Positions 1-7,758 of a stretch of DNA of 64,000 bases are shown here, piece by piece. The position numbers were made by a program, and so were the translations under genes. How positions within the stretch are numbered: the stretch's first letter is position 1; every line of letters starts with the position of its first letter. Source of the stretch: Anaeromassilibacillus senegalensis (GTDB lineage: Bacteria > Bacillota > Clostridia > Oscillospirales > Acutalibacteraceae); NCBI RefSeq assembly GCF_021531715.1, contig NZ_JAFBIT010000001.1, positions 1,215,941-1,279,940 of the forward strand, given 5' to 3'. Below the pieces are notes generated by a model. That model did no database searches. It was not told where the DNA came from and saw only the letters and a list, made by a program, of their open reading frames with translations.

Positions 1-465
1 TGGGGCAACCGCAGTGTGCTCGACAGCGTCGGGCCGGGACAGGTTTTCGCTGAGACGTACGCCTGCCTGCCGGATGAACCGCTGATGGTCAGCGTCGTGG
101 CGGCGGAACACACGGAGGTGCTGTTTCTGCGCGCCGCACAGCTTTTATCTCCCTGCGCCACCGCTTGCGGCCGTCACGTGCAGCTCATCCGCAACCTGCT
201 TTCGGTCAGCGCGCAGAAGAATCTGACGCTCTCCCGCCGTATCTTTCACACTTCGGCAAAGACCATCCGCGAGCGTCTGCTCTCCTATCTGTCCTTTCAG
301 GCAATTCGCCAAAGAAGCGACCGCTTCTCGATCCCTTTCAACCGCCAGCAGCTTGCGGACTACCTCGGCGTAGACCGCAGCGCGCTCTCAAAGGAAATGA
401 GCAAAATGCGCGCTGAGGGCCTTATCGATTTTCAAAAGAACCGTTTCGAGCTGAAACGCCCGTAA
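1..465 (+). CDS. Crp/Fnr-family transcriptional regulator, C-terminal part
   Basis: The reading frame is open from the first base, so the gene begins outside the window; 154 residues are visible. The C-terminal third has a winged helix-turn-helix typical of Crp/Fnr proteins, with a recognition segment containing QQLADYLGVDRSALSKEM. The part before it matches the end of the cyclic-nucleotide-type beta-barrel and the long dimer helix. Proteins of this family bind DNA as dimers and respond to a small effector or to redox state; the effector cannot be read from this fragment. A GTG at position 16 could be mistaken for the start, but it sits inside the barrel domain. The DUF308 gene follows 33 bp later and may be its target. 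Confidence 0.85.
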   Translation, partial: WGNRSVLDSVGPGQVFAETYACLPDEPLMVSVVAAEHTEVLFLRAAQLLSPCATACGRHVQLIRNLLSVSAQKNLTLSRRIFHTSAKTIRERLLSYLSFQAIRQRSDRFSIPFNRQQLADYLGVDRSALSKEMSKMRAEGLIDFQKNRFELKRP

Positions 466-498
466 AAATATTTTTATACAGAAAGGAATGCGATTGTT

Positions 499-1056
499 AT
501 GTTCAAACACTTCTGGTCCCGCAGCGCTTCGATCAGTATGGCGCTCCTGTACGTGTTGCTCGGTCTTGTTCTGATCCTCTTTCCCGGCCTGACCGGCACA
601 GTCTTCTGCTGGGTACTCGCCATCGCCGCGCTCGCCTATGCCGTGAGCCGTTTCTGGTTCTTCTATCAGGCGAGAAAGGACGGCTTCACCGCAGCGGGCA
701 CGCTGACGCTCGGCCTGCTGCTCGCCGCGTTCGGCATCTTCTGCATCGCGCGCCCGGACGTTATCCTCTCTTTCCTGCCGCTCACACTAGGCATTCTCAT
801 GCTGGTGGATGGTATCGGGAAGCTGCCGCTCGCGATCAACGGGCTTTCCCTGCACAGCCCGTACCGTTTCCCGCTTTTGCTTTCCGCTCTCCTGCCGCTC
901 GCGCTCGGCATTGTTTTGATTGCCAATCCGTTTGGTGCGGCCAAGGCGGTCATCGTCTTTTTCGGCGTCAGCCTGCTGCTCGACGGCATCCTGGATCTCG
1001 TCACCGCGATTCAGACCCGGCGCGCCGAGAAATCGGAATACAAGGACATCCGGTAA
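499..1056 (+). CDS. HdeD/DUF308 family membrane protein
   Basis: A 185-residue protein made almost entirely of hydrophobic segments, with about six predicted membrane helices arranged as repeated hairpins, as in the HdeD (DUF308) family. The length is normal for the family. The tail is charged ([12 protein letters not shown]). The start ATG has an AGAAAGGA ribosome binding site. It lies 33 bp after the Crp/Fnr gene on the same strand and is probably co-transcribed. E. coli HdeD is linked to acid stress; no function is established for clostridial members, so only membrane location and family are claimed. Confidence 0.85.
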   Translation: MFKHFWSRSASISMALLYVLLGLVLILFPGLTGTVFCWVLAIAALAYAVSRFWFFYQARKDGFTAAGTLTLGLLLAAFGIFCIARPDVILSFLPLTLGILMLVDGIGKLPLAINGLSLHSPYRFPLLLSALLPLALGIVLIANPFGAAKAVIVFFGVSLLLDGILDLVTAIQTRRAEKSEYKDIR

Positions 1057-1090
1057 CATATGCCGAACATACGCCGGGCGCGTCTTTTGC

Positions 1091-1120
1091 TTGACGGCTG
1101 TCCCGGCTGCATGCTATACT
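1091..1120 (+). promoter_or_regulatory. Promoter of the GH130 gene
   Basis: A -35 TTGACG (1091-1096), an 18 bp spacer and a -10 TATACT (1115-1120) lie 31 bp before the GH130 start. A GGAGGT ribosome binding site is at 1138-1143. Confidence 0.7.
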
Positions 1121-1150
1121 GAAAACAACAAAATCACGGAGGTAATTCCC

Positions 1151-2323
1151 ATGAATCCGAACATTGAAAAGGCTTTCAGCGATTATGAAGCGCTGATTGC
1201 GAAGGAGAACAAGCCGTCCAAGTTCTACAACGGTATCTATACGCGTTATGAGAATCCCGTTTTGACGCGCGATCACGTCCCGCCGTTCTGGAAATTCGAC
1301 CTTGATGAGGAGACAAACCCACTCGGCCTTGAGCGTCTGGGTGTGAACGCCGTGATGAATTCCGGCGCGATCAAGCTCGACGGCAAATACTGCCTCGTCG
1401 CCCGCGTGGAGGGCAACGACCGCAAGTCGTTCTTCGCGGTCGCGCGCAGCGAAAACCCGGTGCAGGGCTTCCGCTTCGACGATTACCCGGTTGTTCTGCC
1501 GGACACCGACCCCGAAGAAACGAACGTCTACGACATGCGCCTGACGCAGCACGAGGACGGCTACATTTACGGCGTTTTCTGCAGCGAGAGCAAGGACAAA
1601 ACCGTGAACGATCTCTCCGCGGCGTTTGCTTCCGCCGGCATCGTCCGCACAAAGGACCTTGTCAACTGGGAGCGCCTGCCCAACCTGAAGACGAAATCCC
1701 CGCAGCAGCGCAACTGCGTGCTGCATCCGGAGTTTGTAAACGGCAAATACGCATTCTACACCCGTCCGCAGGACAGCTTCATTGAGGCCGGCGGTCAGGG
1801 CGGCGTCAGCTTCGGCCTGTGCGACGACATCACAAACGCTGTGATCGACGAGGAGAAGGTTGTCAGCCCGAGACGCTACCACACGATCACCGAGTCGAAA
1901 AACGGCGCGGGCGCGGTGCCGATCAAGACCGAAAAGGGCTGGCTGCACATCGCGCACGGTGTGCGCAACACGGCGGCTGGTCTGCGCTATGTCCTCTATG
2001 TTTTCGTGACGGACCTGCAGGATCCCGCAAAGCTGATCGCGGAGCCCGGCGGCTTCTTCATCGCTCCGCTCGGCGCAGAGCGCGTCGGCGACGTCTCGAA
2101 CGTCGTGTTCACAAACGGCGCCATCGCGGACGACGACGGCAAGGTCTACATCTACTATGCATCCTCCGACACGCGCATGCACGTCGCTGTTTCCAGCATC
2201 GAGCAGCTTCTCGACTACGCTTTCGGTACACCGTCCGATCCGCTCCGCTCGCCGGACTGCGTCCGCCAGCGCTGCGAGCTCATCAAAAAGAACCTCGAAT
2301 ACATGCAGAAGCACGGCAAATAA
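1151..2323 (+). CDS. GH130 4-O-beta-D-mannosyl-D-glucose phosphorylase
   Basis: A 390-residue protein, the usual length for GH130 subfamily 1. These enzymes phosphorolyse beta-1,4-mannosyl-glucose to mannose-1-phosphate and glucose in the cytoplasm, an energy-saving step in mannan use. The segment VYDMRLTQ holds Asp128, at the position of the family's catalytic acid, and the five-bladed propeller repeats are recognisable. The ATG at 1151 is chosen because it has GGAGGT at ideal spacing and a promoter just upstream; the reading frame extends further 5' but overlaps the previous gene. No transporter or epimerase is adjacent, so the gene stands alone. The product phosphate could feed the phosphohexomutase at 34590. 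GH130 members with other mannoside substrates are an alternative. Confidence 0.88.
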   Translation: MNPNIEKAFSDYEALIAKENKPSKFYNGIYTRYENPVLTRDHVPPFWKFDLDEETNPLGLERLGVNAVMNSGAIKLDGKYCLVARVEGNDRKSFFAVARSENPVQGFRFDDYPVVLPDTDPEETNVYDMRLTQHEDGYIYGVFCSESKDKTVNDLSAAFASAGIVRTKDLVNWERLPNLKTKSPQQRNCVLHPEFVNGKYAFYTRPQDSFIEAGGQGGVSFGLCDDITNAVIDEEKVVSPRRYHTITESKNGAGAVPIKTEKGWLHIAHGVRNTAAGLRYVLYVFVTDLQDPAKLIAEPGGFFIAPLGAERVGDVSNVVFTNGAIADDDGKVYIYYASSDTRMHVAVSSIEQLLDYAFGTPSDPLRSPDCVRQRCELIKKNLEYMQKHGK

Positions 2324-2341
2324 GCCGCTTTGCGCATAAAG

Positions 2342-2378
2342 AAATCGCTGCGTATCTCTTTCGGTACGCAGCGACTTT
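2342..2378. terminator. Bidirectional terminator between GH130 and larC
   Basis: A perfect 10 bp stem, TCGCTGCGTA (2345-2354) and TACGCAGCGA (2365-2374), with a 10-base loop, flanked by AAA and TTTA. It sits between two convergent genes. Confidence 0.75.
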
Positions 2379-2381
2379 AAT

Positions 2382-3641
2382 TTATTCTTCTGCTGTAACT
2401 GCGGAAAGCGGAACGTTGTTGTCGCGTGCGAGACGCGCCGCGTCCTCGTATTCGAGCTTTCTCTTTTCGACGCCGTAACCGGAGGCCGTTTTACACCGCG
2501 CTTCGCCGTAGGGCGTCTGCACCGTCTCAACGGCGCGATCCAGCACATAGCGCTCGCAGACCTTTTTCCGTACGCCGAGCGTCGTCGTGTGGCGGAAGAT
2601 CAGCGCAGCCATTTCGTCCGCCTGCTCCGCCGTGCAGATGCAGGAAAACAGGTACCCCGGGCGGCCCTTTTTCATGAAGATCGGCGTGGTGAACACGTCG
2701 CGCGCACCGGCGCGAAACAGCTCCTCCGCGGCAAAGGCGAGCGCCTCGCCGGTCATGTCGTCCAAGTTGCAGTCAAGCTCCACGATTGTATCCGTTTTCG
2801 GGCGTTCGACTGTTTCGCCCCAGAACGCGCGCACACAGTTCGCGCGCGGAAAATCCTTTTTGCCCATACCGTAGCCGATCTTTTCCACCGCCATCTCCGG
2901 CATCGGGGAAAACTCCGCCGCAAAATACTTGAGCAGTGCCGCGCCGGTCGGCGTGCAGAGCTCGCCCTGGATCTCACCGCCGTACGTCGGTACACCGCGC
3001 AGGATATACGCCGTGGCTGGCGCCGGGACAGGCAGCACACCGTGTGCACAATGCACGTGGCCGCTGCCGACGTGCACCGGCGACGCGACGATGCGCTCGG
3101 GCTTCAGCATATCGAGCAGCAGGCAGACGCCGACGATGTCCGCAACCGCGTCCAGCGTACCGACCTCATGGAAGTGGATCTGCTCCACCGGTACGCCATG
3201 CGCATGGGATTCCGCTTCGGCAATCTGCGCATAGACGGCGCGCGCGTTTTCTTTTACGTTCTGCGGCAACTCGAGCGCTGCAAGCCGCGCCGTGATATCC
3301 GCCATACTGCTGTGGCTGTGATGGTGATGATGGTGCTCATGGTGGTGGTCGTGATCATGCTCGTGGTGGTCGTGCTCGTGATGATGGTCGTGGTCATGAT
3401 GATAGTCGTGATGATCATGAGCATCATGGCTCTCTTCTTCCTCGCCGTTCACCGTGACGCGCATATGTGTGCCTCCGATGCCGCATTTGGTCATCGGTTC
3501 ACGCGCCACCGTCACGCCCGGCAGACCGAGGCTGTTCATTTTCTCCAGAAACCGCTCCGGCTCCGGCAGAAGCTCAAGCAGCGCCGCCATGAGCATATCG
3601 CCCGCAGCGCCCATGGTGCATTCGAGATAAAGTGTTTCCAT
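2382..3641 (-). CDS. larC: Nickel-pincer cofactor insertase LarC
   Basis: A 419-residue protein of the LarC (DUF111) family, which inserts nickel into the pyridinium bis-thiocarboxylate cofactor used by lactate racemase and related LarA enzymes. The N-terminus has LECTMGAAGDMLMAALL, typical of the family. Residues about 72-110 are an almost pure His/Asp/Glu stretch expected to bind metal. In Lactiplantibacillus plantarum LarC is made by programmed frameshift from larC1 and larC2; here it is one continuous frame. The start at 3641 is chosen for its AGGAAG site; an upstream in-frame ATG lacks one. No larA, larB or larE is present nearby, so its partners must be elsewhere. Confidence 0.9.
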   Translation of the reverse strand: METLYLECTMGAAGDMLMAALLELLPEPERFLEKMNSLGLPGVTVAREPMTKCGIGGTHMRVTVNGEEEESHDAHDHHDYHHDHDHHHEHDHHEHDHDHHHEHHHHHHSHSSMADITARLAALELPQNVKENARAVYAQIAEAESHAHGVPVEQIHFHEVGTLDAVADIVGVCLLLDMLKPERIVASPVHVGSGHVHCAHGVLPVPAPATAYILRGVPTYGGEIQGELCTPTGAALLKYFAAEFSPMPEMAVEKIGYGMGKKDFPRANCVRAFWGETVERPKTDTIVELDCNLDDMTGEALAFAAEELFRAGARDVFTTPIFMKKGRPGYLFSCICTAEQADEMAALIFRHTTTLGVRKKVCERYVLDRAVETVQTPYGEARCKTASGYGVEKRKLEYEDAARLARDNNVPLSAVTAEE

Positions 3642-3711
3642 TGTGTTTGCTTCCTTTCCGAATTTTCGGCTTCTGCCGCTTCCCACGCCTTCATGGCGCC
3701 TTTTAAAATCA

Positions 3712-3740
3712 ACTCTAGCACAAACGGCGCGAAAAGTCAA
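3712..3740 (-). promoter_or_regulatory. Promoter of larC
   Basis: Reading on the minus strand: -35 TTGACT (3735-3740), 17 bp spacer, -10 TAGAGT (3712-3717). The -35 abuts the terminator of the neighbouring gene. Confidence 0.65.
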
Positions 3741-3779
3741 AAAAACTTGCATGAGACCCGTGCCCCATGCAAGTTTTTT
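3741..3779 (-). terminator. Terminator after the Gfo/Idh/MocA gene
   Basis: Stem ACTTGCATG (3745-3753) / CATGCAAGT (3766-3774), extended by A-runs pairing with T-runs on both sides. It lies 10 bp beyond the stop codon of the Gfo/Idh gene. Confidence 0.8.
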
Positions 3780-3788
3780 ATTTTGCGC

Positions 3789-4892
3789 TTATTCCATCGG
3801 CAGGCCGTTTTCGTCGAAGAACACCGGTTTGCCGGTCTTGCCGGAACGGTAGATCGCATCCAGAATACGGGTGACGACGATTGCCTGCTCCGGCTTTACA
3901 ACAACCTCTTTGTCGTTTGCGACGGCGTCGAGCCACAGGCGCGCTTCCGTATCGGACGCCTTTTCGGGCGTCGCGCCGCGGTACGGGATATTCGCGGAGT
4001 TGATGTCGACCTCCTCGGTCGTCCACTTATTGTACTTGACGCGGTTGATGCGCAGACCGTCGCGCATGTCCGCGCCCGCCTTGGTGCCGCAGAGCGTCGT
4101 TTTCGCCTCGATGACGTCGAGCGTGTTGAGTGCCCACGCCGATTCCAGCGAAATCGTCGCGCCGTTCTGCATCACGATGAAGCCGAAAGCGGAATCCTCC
4201 ACGGTGATCTTTTCCGCGTCCCAGTCGCCCCACGTGTTGCCGCACTCCTTCTGTCCGCCGAGCTTCTTAAACACACTGCCGACAACGAGCTTCGGCTGGT
4301 AGTTGTTCATCATCCAGAGCGTGAGATCGAGCGCATGCGTGCCGATGTCGATCAGTGGGCCGCCGCCCTGCTCGTACTCGTCGATGAAGACGCCCCAGGT
4401 CGGAACGCCGCGGCGGCGCACCGCGTGTGCCTTTGCGTAGTAGATTTCGCCCAGCTCGTCCGCTTCGCAGGCGCGCTTTAAGTACCACGAATCCGGACGA
4501 TAGCGGTTCTGGTAGCCGATCGTCAGCTTCTTACCGGTACGGCGTGCGGCGTCCAGCATCTTCTGGGCTTCCTCGCCGTTGATCGCCATCGGCTTTTCGC
4601 ACATGACGTGCTTGCCGGCCTCCAGCGCGTCGACCGTAATAAAGCTGTGTTCCCGGTTCGGCGTGCACACGTGCACGATATCGATCGTCTTGTCCTTCAA
4701 AAGCTCTTTATAATCGGTATAGCACTTCGCACCTTCTGCACCGAACTCCTGAAGCGCTTTCTGCGCACGCTCCTCGATGATGTCGCAGAACGCGACCATC
4801 TCCGCGTTGGGCTGCTTTTTGAGCGAGGGCATATGCTTGCTGTTCGCGATGCCGCCGCATCCGATGATTCCGATTCTGAATTTTTTCTCCAT
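3789..4892 (-). CDS. Gfo/Idh/MocA family NAD(P)-dependent oxidoreductase
   Basis: A 367-residue soluble dehydrogenase. The N-terminal Rossmann fold shows GIIGCGGIA (residues 8-16) and the family EKP motif (99-101), whose lysine acts in catalysis. The C-terminal alpha/beta domain contains GGGPLIDIGTHALDLTLW, including the active-site Asp and His. Members oxidise or reduce sugars, inositols and related polyols; the substrate cannot be assigned. The start at 4892 has an AGGAAGGAG site and a strong promoter. The gene is divergent from the short URO-D-like gene, with only 7 bp between the two -35 boxes. A ThuA/SDR operon of possibly related sugar-oxidation function lies 20 kb away. Confidence 0.9.
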   Translation of the reverse strand: MEKKFRIGIIGCGGIANSKHMPSLKKQPNAEMVAFCDIIEERAQKALQEFGAEGAKCYTDYKELLKDKTIDIVHVCTPNREHSFITVDALEAGKHVMCEKPMAINGEEAQKMLDAARRTGKKLTIGYQNRYRPDSWYLKRACEADELGEIYYAKAHAVRRRGVPTWGVFIDEYEQGGGPLIDIGTHALDLTLWMMNNYQPKLVVGSVFKKLGGQKECGNTWGDWDAEKITVEDSAFGFIVMQNGATISLESAWALNTLDVIEAKTTLCGTKAGADMRDGLRINRVKYNKWTTEEVDINSANIPYRGATPEKASDTEARLWLDAVANDKEVVVKPEQAIVVTRILDAIYRSGKTGKPVFFDENGLPME

Positions 4893-4940
4893 TTGGAATG
4901 CTCCTTCCTGACATTTGCGGATTACTCCACGCTTTCTCCT

Positions 4941-4970
4941 ATTGTAATGCAGGAAAAACAGGCTTGTCAA
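4941..4970 (-). promoter_or_regulatory. Promoter of the Gfo/Idh/MocA gene
   Basis: Minus strand: consensus -35 TTGACA (4965-4970), 18 bp spacer, -10 TACAAT (4941-4946). Confidence 0.75.
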
Positions 4971-4977
4971 TATCCAC

Positions 4978-5006
4978 TTGATTCTTTCTCCGCGGTGTAC
5001 TATGAT
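4978..5006 (+). promoter_or_regulatory. Promoter of the short URO-D-like gene
   Basis: -35 TTGATT (4978-4983), 17 bp spacer, -10 TATGAT (5001-5006). It is back-to-back with the Gfo/Idh promoter, so one regulator could serve both. Confidence 0.6.
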
Positions 5007-5091
5007 AACGCAGGCCGCAAAAACCGTCTTTTTGACGGCGCAGGCGACAAGTGTTATCTGCGCAAGAGCAAGAGAATCAGAGGATTTTTGT

Positions 5092-5589
5092 ATGAAAAAC
5101 AGACCGCTTACACGGGAGGAGCTCCGGCGCGTCATCAATGGCAGGGGCAACGCCTATCGGCTTCCCATGACCTTTGACTTCTGGCGGGGCGCCATGGAGA
5201 TCGACACTGGGAAATATCCCGGTGATATCCACGGTGTGTTCGTCAATGCGCCTGTGCCAATCACCGGCCATGAGCTTGACCCGGACTTTAAATGGGTCAA
5301 TATCGACCGCATTCAAAGCAGTGGAAACGCCGCGCTTGACGCCCAGTGCTTCTTTGAAATGGAGGACATCAACGAGGTGCTCGCGCATTTTCCCTCGCCG
5401 CTCTCCCCTTGCGAGCGTGAGATCAAATACCTCATCGATACATACGCACGAAAGGATGGCCGGCTCATCCTGACCTTTGGCAACAGCCTGACACCGGATA
5501 CGCCGCCCGAGAGCCTGGAAGCTGTCCTGAAAACCGCGCTCGAATATGGCGAGCAGAAGGTGCAGTCCTTCTACAAAACGGATTTGTAA
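5092..5589 (+). CDS. Short URO-D-like protein, apparently lacking the central barrel
   Basis: A 165-residue protein. The first 60 residues (REELRRVI..., MTFDFWRG) resemble the N-terminus of uroporphyrinogen-decarboxylase-family proteins. Residues about 115-155 (KDGRLILTFGNSLTPDTPPESLEAVLKTALEYG) resemble their C-terminal strand and helix, which in family members closes the TIM barrel. Full members have about 340 residues, so roughly half the barrel seems missing around residues 100-110. The gene keeps a promoter and an AGAGG site, so it may be expressed. It cannot form a normal barrel, and enzyme activity is not claimed. It could instead be an unrelated small family; the URO-D relation needs a profile search. 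Confidence 0.5.
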   Translation: MKNRPLTREELRRVINGRGNAYRLPMTFDFWRGAMEIDTGKYPGDIHGVFVNAPVPITGHELDPDFKWVNIDRIQSSGNAALDAQCFFEMEDINEVLAHFPSPLSPCEREIKYLIDTYARKDGRLILTFGNSLTPDTPPESLEAVLKTALEYGEQKVQSFYKTDL

Positions 5590-5680
5590 AGAACAGCATT
5601 GCCGTGCGGGCATATCCACGGCTCCTGCGGGAACGCTATATCCGAGGCGAACACGCCTCACGGAAAGGATGAAGCGCAAT

Positions 5681-5941
5681 ATGGCAAAGCAGGGTATGAA
5701 ACGCATAGACCGCACGCACACGCAGCCGCGCAACGACGCGCCGCCTGTTCCCGAGATTCAGGGCAAGGCCAAGCACGGCAAGGCGCACGCGCGGCCTGTC
5801 ATCGCCGGCACAGAGCCGCCGGCGCAGAAGGTCTGGCACAGCGAACGGCCCATTTCCGACGTTTATCCCGAGATCGACACTGATCTTGCGCGGGACAACC
5901 TCGAAAACGACATCACCGCCGCCGATCTGCAGGATCTGTAA
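5681..5941 (+). CDS. Small hydrophilic protein of unknown function
   Basis: An 86-residue soluble protein with no membrane segment. The N-terminal half is basic and proline-rich (QPRNDAPPVPEIQGKAKHGK); the C-terminal half is acidic and ends in ENDITAADLQDL. The start at 5681 has AAAGGA about 11 bases upstream; an earlier in-frame ATG at 5669 directly abuts that site and is less likely. The two-part charge pattern suggests a disordered or partner-binding protein. It follows the short URO-D-like gene by 91 bp on the same strand and is followed by two hairpins. I do not recognise the family. Confidence 0.6.
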   Translation: MAKQGMKRIDRTHTQPRNDAPPVPEIQGKAKHGKAHARPVIAGTEPPAQKVWHSERPISDVYPEIDTDLARDNLENDITAADLQDL

Positions 5942-5991
5942 ACGGAAAATTTCCCGGTTGAAAGCTTCGGCCGAAGCGCGGGATTATGGAA

Positions 5992-6015
5992 AAAGCCCAG
6001 CAAAATCTGGGCTTT
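5992..6015 (+). terminator. Hairpin terminator after the small protein gene
   Basis: AAAGCCCAG (5992-6000), loop CAAAAT, CTGGGCTTT (6007-6015). A further perfect palindrome, GCTTCGGCCGAAGC, lies just before it at 5964-5977. Confidence 0.6.
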
Positions 6016-6027
6016 CAGCCCGTCGAA

Positions 6028-6068
6028 CAAGCCTGTTTTGGTATCACAGCCAAAGCAGGCTTGTGTTT
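6028..6068 (+). terminator. Second hairpin, 14 bp stem
   Basis: CAAGCCTGTTTTGG (6028-6041) pairs with CCAAAGCAGGCTTG (6050-6063) apart from one wobble, followed by TGTTT. The rest of the gene-free stretch 5942-6380 holds nothing else recognisable except the promoter at 6319. Confidence 0.6.
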
Positions 6069-6318
6069 GATTCACGGCATCAAACTTGAGCTTCCCTCAA
6101 TTGGTAATCTGGACTAAACCTCTATACTGCGTATGACGAATGCGATATTTCTCCTTGACATCCGCAAGACAAGCTCATTTTTCTCTTTCCGCGGAAGATC
6201 GGCCTAAAATCTTAATTTTCCCTTTCACTTTGCAAAGAAAATGCAAAAAAGCTTGTTTTCCACATGAAGATGCGCTAAAATAGGGAACTACATAGAGCCC
6301 GTGCAGATTTACAGCGAT

Positions 6319-6348
6319 TTCACATAGCGTTCATTTTTGCGGTATACA
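6319..6348 (+). promoter_or_regulatory. Promoter of the Wzy/O-antigen-ligase-type gene
   Basis: -35 TTCACA (6319-6324), 18 bp spacer, -10 TATACA (6343-6348). The -35 is weak. Confidence 0.45.
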
Positions 6349-6380
6349 ATGCACTATACTTTTCTCTGGAGGTGATTGAT

Positions 6381-7622
6381 CTGCAGACACTCAGAGATCT
6401 CAGGCGGAACCTTGCTGCATTGACGTCCAATGAAAAGGTTTTGCTGGCTCTTACCGCCTCGATTTTCCTCACCGTTTACGTGGAGGTCGCGGCGTTGGTT
6501 CTGCTTCCGATCTACATTCTGGTTACAAAACAGAGCTTTATTTTTCTCCGGCGCAAGCAGGATCTGTTTTTCCTCTCTGTCTTCTGGCTTCTTTCCATGA
6601 CCGTCACGATTTATTCAGGCGGCAAGCCTGTTGATCTTCTGCTCGGCGTGTTCATGATCTTTGCTTTTACCGCAATGATTTTCATTACCTATACCATGAC
6701 GCAGCGTATGTTCCGACTGATCCTGTCGTTTGTCTGCCTGATGAGCCCGTATTGCTTTGCTGTGGCGCTGATTCAGCGTGCGCTCGGCATGGAGTGGTCC
6801 TACGGCGCACGGTATTCCTCGGTTTTTCTGAACCCGAACTACTACGCTTTCTATATCTCGCTCGTGATCCTGTTCTGCATCTACAACATCATCAAGAGCG
6901 AAGGCGACCGGCTGCGCCACGTGTACATTGCCCTGATTCCAGTCAATCTGCTGGCGCTGTATCTGACGGAATGCCGCACAACGTATATCGTCCTGCTCAT
7001 CGTCTGTCCCATTATGCTCGCATACAGCGGCCGGAAAAAATGGCTGGCGGGATACCTTGTCTCCATCTTCATCCTGATGGTGCTCCTGCTGCTGTTCGGC
7101 GATTCCGTCTCCTTCCTGCCGCGCATGGAGCCCATCGTGGAAGACATGTGTAAGCGGCTCGATATCTGGTCCGGTGCGATCGGCAGCATTCTGGATGCGC
7201 CGGTTTTCGGGCGCGGGTACAATACATACGCGCGGATCCACGACCTTTACGGCTCCTACAGCATCGCAAAGCACGCGCACAACCTCCTTCTGGAGCTTCT
7301 GATGGATTTCGGTTTCGTCGGCACCGGCGTGCTGCTCGGCTATTTTTCGATCAACGTGAGCAAAATTATCCGGCTGCACAAGCAGAACAAGTGCCACCAG
7401 CGTTATGCGCTGACCATCACCGTGATCGTCAGCGTGCTGCTGCACGGTCTGCTGGATATCACAATGCTCTGGCCGCAAACGAGCCTTTTGCTCATGTACG
7501 TCGTCGGCTTCAGCACCGAGTACGACAAAGAGCACATCTTCAGCACCAGCCGCCGCCACGAAATTCTCACGGTACACGCCAAATCCGCGCGGACAAAAGA
7601 AACCGCGGAACCAATTTTGTAA
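6381..7622 (+). CDS. O-antigen ligase / Wzy-type polymerase family membrane protein
   Basis: About 413 residues with ten or more membrane helices. The second half carries the Wzy_C signature: FGRGYNTYARIHDLYG followed by AKHAHNLLLELLMDFGFVG, the extracytoplasmic loop and helix typical of O-antigen ligases and polysaccharide polymerases. Such proteins join or polymerise lipid-linked glycans at the outer face of the membrane. No glycosyltransferases are adjacent, so the substrate is unknown. The start is unusual: GGAGGTGAT at 6368-6376 overlaps the in-frame GTG at 6372, which therefore cannot be used with it, and the codon at proper spacing is CTG at 6381. A TTG at 6420 is the alternative. Confidence 0.8.
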   Translation: MQTLRDLRRNLAALTSNEKVLLALTASIFLTVYVEVAALVLLPIYILVTKQSFIFLRRKQDLFFLSVFWLLSMTVTIYSGGKPVDLLLGVFMIFAFTAMIFITYTMTQRMFRLILSFVCLMSPYCFAVALIQRALGMEWSYGARYSSVFLNPNYYAFYISLVILFCIYNIIKSEGDRLRHVYIALIPVNLLALYLTECRTTYIVLLIVCPIMLAYSGRKKWLAGYLVSIFILMVLLLLFGDSVSFLPRMEPIVEDMCKRLDIWSGAIGSILDAPVFGRGYNTYARIHDLYGSYSIAKHAHNLLLELLMDFGFVGTGVLLGYFSINVSKIIRLHKQNKCHQRYALTITVIVSVLLHGLLDITMLWPQTSLLLMYVVGFSTEYDKEHIFSTSRRHEILTVHAKSARTKETAEPIL

Positions 7623-7631
7623 TCCTTAAAC

Positions 7632-7663
7632 AAAGGCTGTCGGGATTCCCGGCAGTCTTTTCT
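7632..7663 (+). terminator. Terminator after the Wzy-type gene
   Basis: AAAGGCTGTCGGG, loop ATT, CCCGGCAGTCTTTT, forming a GC-rich stem with a T-run. Confidence 0.7.
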
Positions 7664-7698
7664 CTTTGTTTGCTCTTTTCGCAGACGACACTTTTTGA

Positions 7699-7704
7699 TA
7701 TAAT
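7699..7704 (+). promoter_or_regulatory. -10 element before the PurF-like gene
   Basis: A perfect TATAAT lies 54 bp before the start codon. No convincing -35 is seen at 16-18 bp, so only the -10 is claimed. Confidence 0.4.
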
Positions 7705-7758
7705 AATATCGTTGTTTTCATTTTTACTTAATTCTCAGCAAAGGAAGATCAAGATACT

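Noticed and set aside
1001..2548. Long minus-strand open frame (515 codons) opposite the GH130 gene
   Set aside because: It is a shadow of a GC-rich gene: low-complexity Arg/Ala/Val-rich translation, no ribosome site, no recognisable domain.
3302..3430. Apparent tandem nucleotide repeat (GTGATG-type)
   Set aside because: It encodes the His/Asp-rich stretch of LarC; it is codon repetition, not a mobile or CRISPR repeat.
6372..6374. GTG as start of the Wzy-type gene
   Set aside because: The codon is part of the ribosome binding site GGAGGTGAT itself.
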